Of a stretch of 64,000 nt of DNA, positions 1-8,771 are shown piece by piece; the stretch's first letter is position 1, and the number at the start of each line of letters is the position of its first letter. Below the pieces are notes generated by a model. The model was not told the DNA's origin and did no database searches. It was given only the letters and a program-made list of their open reading frames with translations. The stretch comes from Bradyrhizobium sp. CIAT3101. GTDB taxonomy: Bacteria; Pseudomonadota; Alphaproteobacteria; Rhizobiales; Xanthobacteraceae. A program made the translations under genes and the position numbers. The stretch covers positions 3,679,001-3,743,000 of the forward strand of contig NZ_CP121634.1 of assembly GCF_029714945.1 (NCBI RefSeq). Direction: 5' to 3'.

Positions 1-1504
1 GCCAAAAGCAGAGCGAGAAGCCGTCGATGAAAGCCAGGACATTGGCCTCGCGCGCGACGGTTTCCGAAAAAACCTGGATCGCTCGTGCCGAGGCCGCGTC
101 CGCACCACGATCCGAGAGATGATCGGCGAGCGCGGTCAACCGATGGCTCACCTCGGAATCACCGTCTGCAACATGAAGTCCGAGATAGTTCGAATGGATC
201 TGCTCGCGGACGCGTAGCCATGTCGTCATCAAGGCCACACCGACCTCCGCGCCGACCACGCGGATAACCTGGATATAGGCGGAGAATGCGGTTGCGCGCG
301 ACGAATCCGAGTTTGCGACCAGGGTAAGAATGACCGGCGTCAAGGTGAAGACCTGGCCGACCGACAGCAGGAGGACGATCAGACGAAAGTCCGGCGGCGC
401 CCAATCGCTGGACAATTGCATGCCAAGAAGACCCACTGCGGCGAAAGCCGAGAGTCCGAAGGCAGCGACCCAACGGGCATCGAAGTGTCGAAGGACGACG
501 ATCGAAAGTGGTATCAGCATCAATATCGGCAGGGCGCCATACGCCAGCATCAGCGATCCATACTGCTCGGGACGCAGCAGCGTGACGGTCCCGAGGAAGC
601 CGGGCACGAGGACGGAATTGGACAGGCTGGTCAGGGTGTAGAACAGAGCGGTTGCGAGGCCCAATCCGACGTTGCGCTTGAACAGCACGTTGATGTTGGC
701 CCAGGGATCGCCGGCGTAAATTTCGTTGACAAGGAAGGCCATGAACAGAGCGCCGCCTCCGGCGAGCAGACCGACCACGATGCCCGACCCGAGCCAATCG
801 AGCCGGTTGCCCTGATCGAGCCCCGCGTAGAACATCGACAACGACGCGCCGAACAAGAGCATGCCGGCCCAGTCGGCCCTGCGTAGGAGGCCGCGATTGA
901 TCTGGCATGGAGGTGTGCCGAGATAGACCAGCAATGCCATCAGCGGCGCAATCACGACGCCTTGCCAGTAGAACCATTGCCATCCGAGGTCCGCGGCAAA
1001 CAGTCCGGCGGCGGCAAGGCCTATATCCTGCGTCAGGCCAACGCGCACGGCATAGAGGGCGATTGCCCAGAGCCACCACTGCTTTGGCAAGTGACGGAAG
1101 ATGATCATGAACGTCGCCGGCACGAAGGTCCCCAGCAACATCCCGTAGACGATGCTCAATGCCATCAGCGTCTCGTAATTCCGCGTTAACGGGATGACAT
1201 AGGAGACGACGGCAAACAGCAGGCTGGGCACGGCCAGGATGCGTCGCAGTCCAAAGGTCGTGACGAGCCAGACCACCGCCGGCGCGACGAATATCTGCGA
1301 TCCGACGGAGGCTGTGTAGAGCCAGGCTCCCTCGTCGAAGCTGAGCGAGAACGCGCCGCGCAGATCGGGGAGGCCGTAGCCGATCAATCGTGTGTCGTAG
1401 TTGGTGAAAATGGAGCCAAGAACGACGGCTGCGACCGCGAACAGCGGTTGCGGAGTGATGCCGCCGAACGAAACGGGCCCGTGCCGATCGTCGTCGTCAC
1501 TCAT
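1..1504 (-). CDS. DHA2-family MFS multidrug efflux transporter (EmrB-like), 3' end cut by window edge
   Basis: My translation of the minus strand from ATG 1502-1504 is open to base 1 (501 codons) and starts MSDDDDRHGPVSFGG. It is very hydrophobic, with many membrane segments, for example around FAVAAVVLGSIFTNYDTRLIG and the WFYWQGVVIAPLMALLVYLG segment typical of 14-helix DHA2 drug:proton antiporters. The start codon overlaps the stop of the upstream HlyD gene as ATGA (1501-1504), so the two are translationally coupled. With that adaptor it would form an inner-membrane pump that pushes toxic or lipophilic compounds across the envelope. The outer-membrane channel is not in the window. Substrate is unknown; the aldehyde/stress neighbourhood hints at electrophiles or aromatic compounds (inference). 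C-terminus missing. Confidence 0.9.
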   Translation of the reverse strand, partial: MSDDDDRHGPVSFGGITPQPLFAVAAVVLGSIFTNYDTRLIGYGLPDLRGAFSLSFDEGAWLYTASVGSQIFVAPAVVWLVTTFGLRRILAVPSLLFAVVSYVIPLTRNYETLMALSIVYGMLLGTFVPATFMIIFRHLPKQWWLWAIALYAVRVGLTQDIGLAAAGLFAADLGWQWFYWQGVVIAPLMALLVYLGTPPCQINRGLLRRADWAGMLLFGASLSMFYAGLDQGNRLDWLGSGIVVGLLAGGGALFMAFLVNEIYAGDPWANINVLFKRNVGLGLATALFYTLTSLSNSVLVPGFLGTVTLLRPEQYGSLMLAYGALPILMLIPLSIVVLRHFDARWVAAFGLSAFAAVGLLGMQLSSDWAPPDFRLIVLLLSVGQVFTLTPVILTLVANSDSSRATAFSAYIQVIRVVGAEVGVALMTTWLRVREQIHSNYLGLHVADGDSEVSHRLTALADHLSDRGADAASARAIQVFSETVAREANVLAFIDGFSLCFW

Positions 1505-2628
1505 CCCCCGCCACCATCGACATGAATACGGGTGACGACGGACATGCCCGGCAACAGCTGAGCGAGCAGCGGCTGATGCTTGTCGAAGGCGATTCGCACG
1601 GGAATGCGCTGAACGACCTTGGTAAAATTCCCGGTCGCGTTATCCGGCGGGAGCAGCGCGAACTGGGAGCCGGACGCCGGCGAGATCCGCTCGACATGTC
1701 CGCGCAGCGGCCGGTCCGGAAAGCTATCGACGGCGATATCGACGGGTTGGCCCGGACGGATGCGCGTCAGCTGCGTTTCCTTGTAGTTCGCGATGACGTA
1801 GACGTCGGGGAGCGGCACGACATTGATGAAGTTGCGCCCGATGGTGACATAGTCGCCGCGCTGAACTTGCCGTTCGCTGACCACGCCATCAAACGGCGCG
1901 AGGATCCGGGTATAACCCAGTTTCAGACTCGCAGCGGCCAAAGTCGCTTTGGCGCCCTCGACATCCGCGGCACGCTGCTTTCTTGTCCCCTGGAGCACCT
2001 CGAGCTGGTGATGTTGTTCGGCGACAGCCGCGCGGCTGGCGCGGGTGTCGGCCTGCGCCTTGCTGTAAGCGGCGGTAGCCTGCTCGAGGCGCTGGCGCGT
2101 GCCTGCGTCGGTCTGCGACAGCGCTTGCTGCCGTTCCTGCTCCTGGCGCGCCTCGGTCTCGAGGGCCTCTGTCGATCGGAGCGTCGCTTCGGCCTGTGCG
2201 ATGACAGCATATTGGCGCTCGATCTGGTCACCAAGAATCGCAAGAACCGCCTGCGATGCGGCCAGGGTGGCGCCCGCCAGGTCGACCTGAGCCTGATAGT
2301 CGGCAGGATCGATCTGAATGAGCAGGTCGCCCGCCTTGACCGACTGGAAATCGTCGACAGCGACGGACGAGACCTGACCGGAGATGCGTGTGCTGAGGCG
2401 GGTAACATCCGCGCTCACATAGGCATCATCCGTCGACTGTATGGCGGCCTGACCCGTCCAGGTGTTCCAGTGATTCGCAGCCAGGGCGATCAGCGCAACA
2501 ACGATCAGCAGAACAAAGGCGGGAGCCAGGAACCGCAGATAGGACCGGGCTGCCGCAATCGCACGATGAGCGCGAAGCGGCTCGGGCGTGGCCGCGCGCA
2601 TCAACATGTCCTTTGAATCGACTGGCAT
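1501..2628 (-). CDS. HlyD/EmrA-family membrane fusion protein
   Basis: 375 aa, the usual length for EmrA-type periplasmic adaptors. One N-terminal membrane anchor lies at about residues 33-52. It is followed by the biotinyl-lipoyl-like half (AIQSTDDAYVSADVTRLS...ISGQV), a long Ala/Gln/Glu-rich alpha-hairpin (about 115-235) and the second barrel half (LGYTRILAPFDGVVSERQV). It links the inner-membrane DHA2 pump encoded next to it (ATGA overlap) to an outer-membrane channel. The ATG at 2628 has a GGTGAGGG ribosome site just upstream. It lies 56 bp downstream of the AraC gene on the same strand, so the three probably form one operon. Confidence 0.93.
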   Translation of the reverse strand: MPVDSKDMLMRAATPEPLRAHRAIAAARSYLRFLAPAFVLLIVVALIALAANHWNTWTGQAAIQSTDDAYVSADVTRLSTRISGQVSSVAVDDFQSVKAGDLLIQIDPADYQAQVDLAGATLAASQAVLAILGDQIERQYAVIAQAEATLRSTEALETEARQEQERQQALSQTDAGTRQRLEQATAAYSKAQADTRASRAAVAEQHHQLEVLQGTRKQRAADVEGAKATLAAASLKLGYTRILAPFDGVVSERQVQRGDYVTIGRNFINVVPLPDVYVIANYKETQLTRIRPGQPVDIAVDSFPDRPLRGHVERISPASGSQFALLPPDNATGNFTKVVQRIPVRIAFDKHQPLLAQLLPGMSVVTRIHVDGGGG

Positions 2629-2684
2629 TGACCCTCACCGGTCAGTCGTTCGACGCGCGCGAGATCTCCCGCGGATTGGTTATG

Positions 2685-3314
2685 CTATGGCCGGGAGTGG
2701 AGCAGGGACGATTGGAGCACACCACTGCATCTGGCTCCCTTGAACGCCCGCCGCCATGCGTGTGGATTGCGGCCCACCGTGCGGCGAAACAAGCGGCACA
2801 AAGCCGATTGATCGACCAGGCCGCAGGCGACTGCAATTTGGCTGAGCGGCTCGTTGGTCGTGAGCATCAGCTCCTGGGCGCGTATGGTTCGCCTCGTCGT
2901 CAGATAGGAGTGCGGCGGCTGGCCAAAGCTCTTCTTGAATGCCCGGGAAAAATAGCTGGGGCTGAGATTGACCACGCCGGCAAGCTCGGCTGTCGTCAGC
3001 GAGACGCTCAGATTGGCTTCGATATGCGTTTTCAGGCGGCGCTCTTGCCAGGGGGCCAGCCGACCTGCGCTCGCGGACGGAGCATCTGCGTGCTCGTCCA
3101 GGGTCGCACGCAAAATGTCCATCACGCAATCGATCAACTGCCTGGCACGGGCGTGGTCGGAGACGACGACGGCATCCGCGCTCCGAAGCAGTTCCATCAT
3201 TGTATGCGCAGAGGCAAGCGAAGACGGTTCGGCCGGCGTATCACCGTTCATGTTGCTGGCGATATGCGCCGGCATCGCCTCTGCGCCGCGAGACAGAGTG
3301 GTAGAGCCATCCAT
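2685..3314 (-). CDS. AraC/XylS-family transcriptional regulator
   Basis: 209 aa, shorter than classical AraC proteins. The C-terminal half is a two-helix-turn-helix AraC domain (about residues 95-195) with LSPSYFSRAFKKSFGQPPHSYL and ACGLVDQSALCRLFRRTVGRNPHAWRR, the two DNA-reading helices. The N-terminal 90 residues are not a recognisable sugar-binding cupin. It heads the operon with the EmrAB-like pump, so control of that pump and perhaps itself is likely. An upstream minus-strand TTTAC/TTTAA repeat (3374-3387) resembles motifs before other stress genes in this window, which makes this protein the best candidate for their regulator (inference). ATG 14 codons in is an alternative start. Confidence 0.9.
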   Translation of the reverse strand: MDGSTTLSRGAEAMPAHIASNMNGDTPAEPSSLASAHTMMELLRSADAVVVSDHARARQLIDCVMDILRATLDEHADAPSASAGRLAPWQERRLKTHIEANLSVSLTTAELAGVVNLSPSYFSRAFKKSFGQPPHSYLTTRRTIRAQELMLTTNEPLSQIAVACGLVDQSALCRLFRRTVGRNPHAWRRAFKGARCSGVLQSSLLHSRP

Positions 3315-3373
3315 GGTTCACCCGGTTGGAAATTGGCGCTGGAACCATGCGCGCGGGCCACGCCAGGCGAAAG

Positions 3374-3388
3374 TTAAAGGTTGTAAAA
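3374..3388 (-). promoter_or_regulatory. TTTAC-type repeat upstream of the AraC-EmrAB operon
   Basis: On the minus strand this reads TTTAC, four bases, TTTAA, about 60 bp before the AraC start codon. The spacing is 9 bp instead of the 10 bp seen at the best copies (4234 and 10317). It is a possible autoregulatory AraC site; the assignment rests only on resemblance to the other copies. Confidence 0.4.
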
Positions 3389-3544
3389 AGAGGAGGGAGC
3401 CTCTGGCCGGCTCTGTCCTCCATTTTACAGCACAAACGGGAAAGTCTCGGCGGTGCTGATCAAGGCAGCGGGCGCCGAATAGCTAGGATCCATTTCGTTG
3501 AGAATGGTTGGCAGACGGAGTCGTGAGAGCCAGGAGCACGCAAC

Positions 3545-4210
3545 ATGAGAGATGTGTTCGAGTTCGCGGAGCTGAGCAAGGAGACGCCGGTCTCGGATGT
3601 CGAAGACCATGTCCTGCTGAAGGAGATGTCCCACCGGATCAAGAACGAATATGCAGGCGTCATCAATGCAATCTCCTTGCGCGCCCACAAGTCGCAGAGC
3701 ACGGCAGTTCGGGCTGCGCTGACCGACGTAGCAACGCTTTTGATGCAGTTGTCGGATGTCCATCGGGCGCTGACGTGTCCGGCCGGCCGGCAACCAATCG
3801 AAGTCTGCGCCTATCTGCAGCGGTTGTGCGGCGCGGTGAGTGCTGCACGACTGAGGAATCGCAACATCAAGCTGCTGCTCGTCGAGTCCGAGCCACAGTT
3901 TCTTGCGGCCGAAAGCTGCTGGAAGCTTGGGCTTGCCGTCTCCGAGCTCATTACCAATTCGTGTCGACACGCATTTGGCCCGGCAGGCGGCGTTATCCGG
4001 ATCGAACTGTCGAAGGACGGGCCAATGGTAACGTGCTGCGTCTGCGATAATGGCCGCAACCGGAGCAAGCAGCCAGCGGGACTAGGTTTGAAGCTCATGC
4101 AATCCCTGGTGCAGAGCGTCGGAGGCACGTTCAACCGCGGCTTTGGCGAGCGCGGCGCCATCACGCTGATCTCGATGCCCAGCGGCGGAAATCCCAGCGG
4201 CCTGCACTGA
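3545..4210 (+). CDS. HisKA_2/HWE-type sensor histidine kinase without a sensor domain
   Basis: 221 aa. The phosphoacceptor box is LLKEMSHRIKNEYAG with His30. The ATPase domain follows, with an N-box (ELITNSCRHAF), a G1-like box (CDNGRN) and a G2-like box (GLGLKLMQSLV). This is the HisKA_2/HWE architecture common in alphaproteobacteria, where such kinases often feed light, blue-light or general-stress signalling. The protein starts only about 28 residues before the H-box, so there is no PAS, GAF or membrane sensor; input must come from a partner. No response regulator lies next to it. It is divergent from the AraC operon and upstream of the aldehyde dehydrogenase. Confidence 0.88.
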   Translation: MRDVFEFAELSKETPVSDVEDHVLLKEMSHRIKNEYAGVINAISLRAHKSQSTAVRAALTDVATLLMQLSDVHRALTCPAGRQPIEVCAYLQRLCGAVSAARLRNRNIKLLLVESEPQFLAAESCWKLGLAVSELITNSCRHAFGPAGGVIRIELSKDGPMVTCCVCDNGRNRSKQPAGLGLKLMQSLVQSVGGTFNRGFGERGAITLISMPSGGNPSGLH

Positions 4211-4233
4211 GAATTGCGCAGCGGGGCGTCGCC

Positions 4234-4248
4234 TTTACGTCTCTTTAC
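4234..4248 (+). promoter_or_regulatory. TTTAC-N5-TTTAC direct repeat before the aldehyde dehydrogenase gene
   Basis: An exact TTTAC at 4234-4238 and again at 4244-4248, one helical turn apart and about 70 bp before the start codon at 4319. The same arrangement occurs at 10317-10331, with near copies at 7116, 9022 and 10232. Tandem half-sites one turn apart are typical of AraC-type or OmpR-type binding. This is a candidate operator, not demonstrated. Confidence 0.5.
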
Positions 4249-4318
4249 TTGCTCGCAGGCAAGGCGAGGCCGATGTTCACAGATCGAGAGAGCCCACCGA
4301 ATAGCAGGAGCGCGAGAG

Positions 4319-5752
4319 ATGGCGGAAGCAAGGGCATTCGTAGCGGCCACACCCAACCTCTTTCAGACATTTAATCCGGCGACGGCTGAGAAGGGACTTG
4401 CCTATCCCGGGCATACCGTCGACCACGCATTGTCGATTGCCGCCAATGTTCATCGCGCACAGGTCGCGTGGCGCCGGGTGGGGTTTAGGGAACGCGCTCC
4501 CCTGATGAAGAACGCCGCCAAGGTCATTCGCGACAACAGCTCGCGCTATGCCGGGCTTATGACCGAGGAAATGGGCAAGCCTGTCACCGACGGCCTTGCC
4601 GAGCTCGAGAAATGTGCCACCTGTTGCGACTATTTCGCGGATGCCGCGGAAGGGTTTCTCAAGCCGATACCGATCGATATGAGTGCTGGCTATTCCGGCC
4701 CCGGTGCGCCGCCGAAGGCGTTTGCGACCTTCAATCCCCTCGGCGTCATCCTTGCGGTGATGCCGTGGAATTTTCCGTTCTGGCAGGTCATCCGGTTCGC
4801 TGCGCCGCATCTGATGGCTGGCAATGGTGGCGTCTTGAAGCATGCCTCCAACGTGCCAGGATGCGCGCTGGCGCTGGAGGAAATCTTCAGGTTGGCAGGA
4901 TTCCCGATCGACCTGTTCCGAACGGTGCTGCTGTCGTCTAGGGATTTGCGGCCGCTGATCGAAGACCCCCACATCGCCGCGGTCACGCTGACCGGCAGCG
5001 TGGCCGCCGGCAAGTCGGTCGCCGCAACCGCCGGCGCAGTGCTGAAGAAGGGTGTTTACGAACTCGGCGGCTCCGACGGCTATATCGTGCTCGAGGATGC
5101 GGACCCGATCGCCGCCGCCAGGATCTGTGCGCGCGGGCGCATGGTGAACGGCGGGCAGAGCTGCATCGCGGCCAAGCGCTTTGTCGTGGTCGAGAGCGTC
5201 AGGCCGGCTTTCGAGCGCGCGCTGGTCGAAGAGATGAAGCGTTTCGAGATGGGAGACCCCAGCGATCCCAAGACGCTGCTCGGGCCGATGGAAAGCGTGC
5301 ATTCGCGGGATCAGATCGCAAGCCAGGTCAATCAGAGCGTCAACAACGGTGCTAGGCTTCTGCTGGGCGGCGAGGCCCCGAAGCGCCCCGGCGCGTGGTT
5401 TCCGGCAACGATTCTGACGAACGTTCTGCCGGGCCAGGCGGCCCATGACGAGGAACTGTTCGGCCCCGTCGCTGCGGTCATATCCGCCAAGGACGAGCAG
5501 GACGCGATACGTATCGTGAATGCGAGCGAGTTCGGCCTGGGATCGGCGGTGATCACCGCTGATACCGCACGCGGCGAGCGCATCGCGGCGGAGGATCTCG
5601 ACGCCGGGGCGGCCTTCGTCAACCAGAACGTCCGGTCCGACCCGCGTCTGCCTTTCGGCGGGGTCAAGAACAGCGGTTACGGCAGGGAAGTCTCGGAGTT
5701 CGGCATTCGAGAGTTCTGCAACATCAAGACGGTTTTCGTCGAGAAGCTGTAG
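4319..5752 (+). CDS. NAD(P)-dependent aldehyde dehydrogenase
   Basis: 477 aa from the ATG at 4319, which has AGGAG 8-9 bases upstream; the open frame continues 35 codons further upstream but without a better start. It oxidises an aldehyde to the acid. Visible signature elements are PWNFPFWQ in the Rossmann half, the general base Glu248 in YELGGSDGY and the catalytic Cys282 in NGGQSCIAAKRF, then EELFGPVAAV and LPFGGVKNSGYGRE near the C-terminus. The length and GQSCIAAKR signature fit the succinate-semialdehyde dehydrogenase-like (SSDH) subgroup, but substrate cannot be fixed from sequence. A TTTAC repeat precedes it. It is probably co-transcribed with the reductase gene 68 bp downstream. Confidence 0.93.
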   Translation: MAEARAFVAATPNLFQTFNPATAEKGLAYPGHTVDHALSIAANVHRAQVAWRRVGFRERAPLMKNAAKVIRDNSSRYAGLMTEEMGKPVTDGLAELEKCATCCDYFADAAEGFLKPIPIDMSAGYSGPGAPPKAFATFNPLGVILAVMPWNFPFWQVIRFAAPHLMAGNGGVLKHASNVPGCALALEEIFRLAGFPIDLFRTVLLSSRDLRPLIEDPHIAAVTLTGSVAAGKSVAATAGAVLKKGVYELGGSDGYIVLEDADPIAAARICARGRMVNGGQSCIAAKRFVVVESVRPAFERALVEEMKRFEMGDPSDPKTLLGPMESVHSRDQIASQVNQSVNNGARLLLGGEAPKRPGAWFPATILTNVLPGQAAHDEELFGPVAAVISAKDEQDAIRIVNASEFGLGSAVITADTARGERIAAEDLDAGAAFVNQNVRSDPRLPFGGVKNSGYGREVSEFGIREFCNIKTVFVEKL

Positions 5753-5820
5753 GCGTGTTGAACTCAACCCGGCGTGGCCCGGAGCTTGACGCTGGACGTG
5801 CCGTTCTGACGGGGACGAAC

Positions 5821-6477
5821 GTGAAGACTTTCATTGTCGGCATTTCCGGAGAGACCGGGTTCAGGCTGGCGCGCCTGCTCAAGCAGCGCGGCGATGAGGT
5901 CGATGGCCTTTATCGCCGGGCTGAGCAGGGCGAACGACTCCGCTCCATCGGCGTTGCCGGTACGCACGGCGATCTCGTTCGGATCGATGAGGCGAAGCTC
6001 GCAGCCCATTTTTCAGGGAGCGACGTCATCGTCTTTACAGCCGGCGCTGGCGAATCTGGCAGCGACGCGATGATCGACGCTATCGATGGTGACGGCGTGA
6101 GCAAATCGATCGTTGCCGCCCGGCGCGCGGGCGTCAAGCGCTTCATCCTCGTCTCGGTGTTTCCTGAAGCCGGGCGCCAACAAGGATGGGGGGAAAGCTT
6201 CGAGCATTACATGGCCGTGAAAAAGCGCGCCGATGTGGAGTTATCCCGGACCGAGCTCGACTGGGTCATCTTGCGCCCGTCCTCCCTTAACAATGAAAGC
6301 GGAGTTGGCACGATCAGCCTCGGGCCCGCGGAGTTCCACACCGATATTCGTCGCGACGACGTCGCGGCAACGATCGCGGAACTGATTCACACGCCGGCCC
6401 TGCGACGCAGGATCCTGGAATTGACGGAGGGGGCGATGCCGATTGAGCGCGCCGTCAGAATGCAGATCGAGGGCTGA
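5821..6477 (+). CDS. NAD(P)-binding atypical SDR / NmrA-like reductase
   Basis: 218 aa from GTG 5821, chosen because the Rossmann strand and glycine motif (FIVGISGETGFRLA) begin at once and GGGGAC lies just upstream; an in-frame GTG at 5755 would add 22 unlikely residues. The fold is the single-domain YwnB/biliverdin-reductase-B type: VIVFTAGAG, then AGVKRFILVSV and WVILRPSSL. The family uses NAD(P)H for small redox steps or acts as a redox sensor. It follows the aldehyde dehydrogenase in the same direction and precedes a membrane protein, so probably one operon. Exact substrate unknown. Confidence 0.82.
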   Translation: MKTFIVGISGETGFRLARLLKQRGDEVDGLYRRAEQGERLRSIGVAGTHGDLVRIDEAKLAAHFSGSDVIVFTAGAGESGSDAMIDAIDGDGVSKSIVAARRAGVKRFILVSVFPEAGRQQGWGESFEHYMAVKKRADVELSRTELDWVILRPSSLNNESGVGTISLGPAEFHTDIRRDDVAATIAELIHTPALRRRILELTEGAMPIERAVRMQIEG

Positions 6478-6529
6478 CCTCGCGCGGCCTGCGCGCGCGG
6501 CGCGGCGTCAAGACGAGGGATCGATTGTC

Positions 6530-7087
6530 ATGAAGAGGCTCACGGCTTGGGAATTGATCTACGCTATCGTCATGGCAATCGCCTGTGCCGTCTCCTATTT
6601 CCTGACAACGGAGTTGCTCGGCGGCTTCATCGATCGCAGCGATACGCTTCTCGGCGGCATGTGGGCTGCGGTCGCAACCCTGTTCGTTTTCCGCGAGACT
6701 CGCGAGGGGAGCCTCTCGGCGGGGATATCGCGGCTGGCCGCGACCTTCGTGAGCTTCGTTCTCTGCTTCATCTACATCGCTCTGCTTCCTGTGAATGCAG
6801 CCGGCATCGGTCTGGTGATCGGCGTGGGGACCATCGCGATGCTGGTGCTGGGACGGCACGACGACATCGTGACCACAGGAATCACGACGACGGTCGTGCT
6901 CGTCGTCGCGGCCATCGACCCGACGCATGCCCTGGCGCAACCGCCGCTGCGCCTGCTCGACACGGTCGTCGGGATCGGCGTCGGCATGCTGGCGAAATGG
7001 GCCGCGTCTTATGCCCTGGCCCGTGCCGGCATTGCCCCGATGTCAGACAACGCGCTCCACGCGAAGGCGGGGCAGGCCGGGGCATGA
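6530..7087 (+). CDS. FUSC-like inner-membrane protein
   Basis: 185 aa from ATG 6530 with GAGGGA upstream; longer readings begin in the preceding gene's tail. There are about six hydrophobic segments, among them WELIYAIVMAIACAVSYFLTT, GISRLAATFVSFVLCFIYIAL and GIGLVIGVGTIAMLVLG, with a short conserved loop VFRETREGSLSAGISRL. The pattern resembles the membrane half of FUSC/aromatic-acid-exporter proteins, but the cytoplasmic half is absent. It may export an acid or aromatic product of the neighbouring dehydrogenases (inference). Confidence 0.68.
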   Translation: MKRLTAWELIYAIVMAIACAVSYFLTTELLGGFIDRSDTLLGGMWAAVATLFVFRETREGSLSAGISRLAATFVSFVLCFIYIALLPVNAAGIGLVIGVGTIAMLVLGRHDDIVTTGITTTVVLVVAAIDPTHALAQPPLRLLDTVVGIGVGMLAKWAASYALARAGIAPMSDNALHAKAGQAGA

Positions 7088-7115
7088 TGAGCTTCGGTCA
7101 GTTCAGTCTAGCCGC

Positions 7116-7140
7116 TTTTACATCTTTAAACTGGTTTTAC
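7116..7140 (+). promoter_or_regulatory. TTTTAC repeats upstream of the secreted hydrolase
   Basis: TTTTAC occurs at 7116-7121 and 7135-7140, 19 bp apart (nearly two helical turns), with a degenerate TTTAA between them at 7125-7129. This resembles the TTTAC direct repeats at 4234 and 10317. It lies about 180 bp before the ATG at 7322, so a promoter between is expected. Confidence 0.38.
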
Positions 7141-7321
7141 TCCGACCACACGCCTCTACTGGCTGCGGAAAACGCCGGCCTGAGAGGAAGATCACGACGA
7201 AGCTTCCGTCGCAGCCAACGTTTCAGGGCAAGGCGATGATCAGGCCGCTGACTGCAGCATTAGATTGTCTCGTGCCGATCGTGAACATGGCAATATCCCC
7301 ACCAGATGAAGGAACGCAGCT

Positions 7322-8080
7322 ATGAAATCGTACCAAGGCGTTATGGGCTTGAGCCTCCTGACCGCGATGGTTGCGATCGGCCAGCCGGTCTTGGCCGCCC
7401 AGCCGAAAGCCAAGACCGCAGTGCTTGTCCATGGCGCATTCGCGGACGGATCGAGCTGGGAGAAGGTCATTCCGTATCTCGAGAAGGCCGGGCTCAAGGT
7501 CGTTGCGGTCCAGAACCCGCTCGACTCGCTGGACAACGACGTCGCGGCGACCAAGCGGGCCATCCGGAATGCGGAAGGGCCCGTCGTTCTCGTCGGCCAT
7601 TCATGGGCCGGTGCCGTCATCACCGAGGCGGGGAATGACGACAAGGTCAAATCGCTGGTCTATGTGGCGGCTTACGCGCCGGACAAGGGCGAGTCGGTGA
7701 AGAGCGCGACCTCGAAATACCCCGATCCCGAGAGCTTGAAAACCTTCGTCAAGGATGCCGACGGTTATCTCACGATCAGCGAGGAGGGGATCAGGAAATA
7801 CTTCGCGGCCGACCTTGCGCCCAAGGAACAGGCGGTCGTCGCCGCGACACAGGGACCGTTCCACATCAGGACGCTCGGCGCCACGATCAGTCAGGCTGCG
7901 TGGCGAGAGAAGCCGACCTTCATGGTCGTTGCGACCAAGGATGCGATCATTCCGCCGCAAATGGAGAAGGACCAGGTGAAGGCGGCCAAAGCCACCGCGA
8001 TCGAGGTGCCTTCGAGCCACGTCGCGATGCTGGCTTTCCCGAAGGAAGTCTCCGAGCTGATCATCAAGGCAGCGGAGTGA
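7322..8080 (+). CDS. secreted alpha/beta hydrolase
   Basis: 252 aa with an N-terminal signal peptide ending near VLAAQP, so probably periplasmic. The core fold starts with TAVLVHGAFADGSSWEKV (oxyanion-hole HG), the nucleophile elbow is GHSWAG with Ser94, and the C-terminal His is in SSHVAML. This matches the AB_hydrolase_6/EstC-like group of small esterases. It most likely hydrolyses an ester or related compound in the periplasm; substrate unknown. It has its own upstream region with TTTAC repeats, and an imperfect terminator hairpin follows. Confidence 0.88.
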   Translation: MKSYQGVMGLSLLTAMVAIGQPVLAAQPKAKTAVLVHGAFADGSSWEKVIPYLEKAGLKVVAVQNPLDSLDNDVAATKRAIRNAEGPVVLVGHSWAGAVITEAGNDDKVKSLVYVAAYAPDKGESVKSATSKYPDPESLKTFVKDADGYLTISEEGIRKYFAADLAPKEQAVVAATQGPFHIRTLGATISQAAWREKPTFMVVATKDAIIPPQMEKDQVKAAKATAIEVPSSHVAMLAFPKEVSELIIKAAE

Positions 8081-8134
8081 TGCGGCGCCGTTACCGATAC
8101 GGATAGCTTCCCGCCGATCGGACGAATTTTGGGA

Positions 8135-8155
8135 GCCGCGCCCGTTTGGCGCGGC
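8135..8155 (+). terminator. hairpin after the hydrolase gene
   Basis: GCCGCGCC at 8135-8142 pairs perfectly with GGCGCGGC at 8148-8155 around a 5-base loop. Only a weak T-rich stretch follows (TTGATGCTT), so termination is probable but not certain. Confidence 0.5.
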
Positions 8156-8270
8156 TTGATGCTTGGCAGGGAAGGTCGCGTTCGTCGGCTCAGCAACGCA
8201 GTTGAGGCGCTCGCCGGTTCCCGGCGGCGCCTCTCAAGGGGTTTAACGACTCTGGCTTCAGATGGGTCGA

Positions 8271-8771
8271 TCAGGCTGATCGCGTGGCCTCGAACAGGAA
8301 CCAGGCCCGCCGCTCTGCCTGGTCGGTCCAGCCGTCGAGCAGTCCCGAAGTGCCATTGTCCTTGGCGTCATCAACGAGCGCCTTGGCTTCCCGGAATGCA
8401 CGAACCAGCGCGAAATTGTCTTCGCGCAGCTCGGCGAGCATGTCGCCGGCAGGCACGAACTCCGCGTCATTGTCCTTGATCGTCTGCCGGCGAGCGATGT
8501 CTCCGATCGATCGCAGGGTCGTATTGCCGGTCTTGCGAAGTCGCTCGGCGATGTCGTCGACGACCGAGAATATCTCCGTCGCCTGGTCGTCCAGCAACAG
8601 ATGGTAATCACGGAAATGTGGTCCAGCCATGTGCCAGTGGAAGTTCTTGGTCTTGAAATAGAGGGCGAGCAGATCCGCCAGGATCGTATTGAGCGCGTCG
8701 GCGGCCGTGGTGGTGTTGAGCAGCGCCAGGGCTGACGCGGACTCAGATGTCGGAATGCGAGCTGGAATCAT
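8271..8771 (-). CDS. dps: Dps-family DNA-binding ferritin
   Basis: 166 aa, standard Dps length. The ferroxidase signature is visible: KTKNFHWHMAGPHFRDYHLLLDDQATEIF, with the His and Asp/Glu that bind iron at the dimer interface. Dps dodecamers oxidise and store iron using hydrogen peroxide and protect DNA during stress. It is encoded alone on the minus strand. A TTTAC-N5-GTTAC repeat sits upstream (9022-9036), which ties it to the same candidate regulon as the aldehyde-handling genes. Confidence 0.95.
   Translation of the reverse strand: MIPARIPTSESASALALLNTTTAADALNTILADLLALYFKTKNFHWHMAGPHFRDYHLLLDDQATEIFSVVDDIAERLRKTGNTTLRSIGDIARRQTIKDNDAEFVPAGDMLAELREDNFALVRAFREAKALVDDAKDNGTSGLLDGWTDQAERRAWFLFEATRSA

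Noticed and set aside
4277..5767. 496-codon minus-strand open frame
   Set aside because: Antisense shadow of the aldehyde dehydrogenase gene, whose catalytic residues are all in place.
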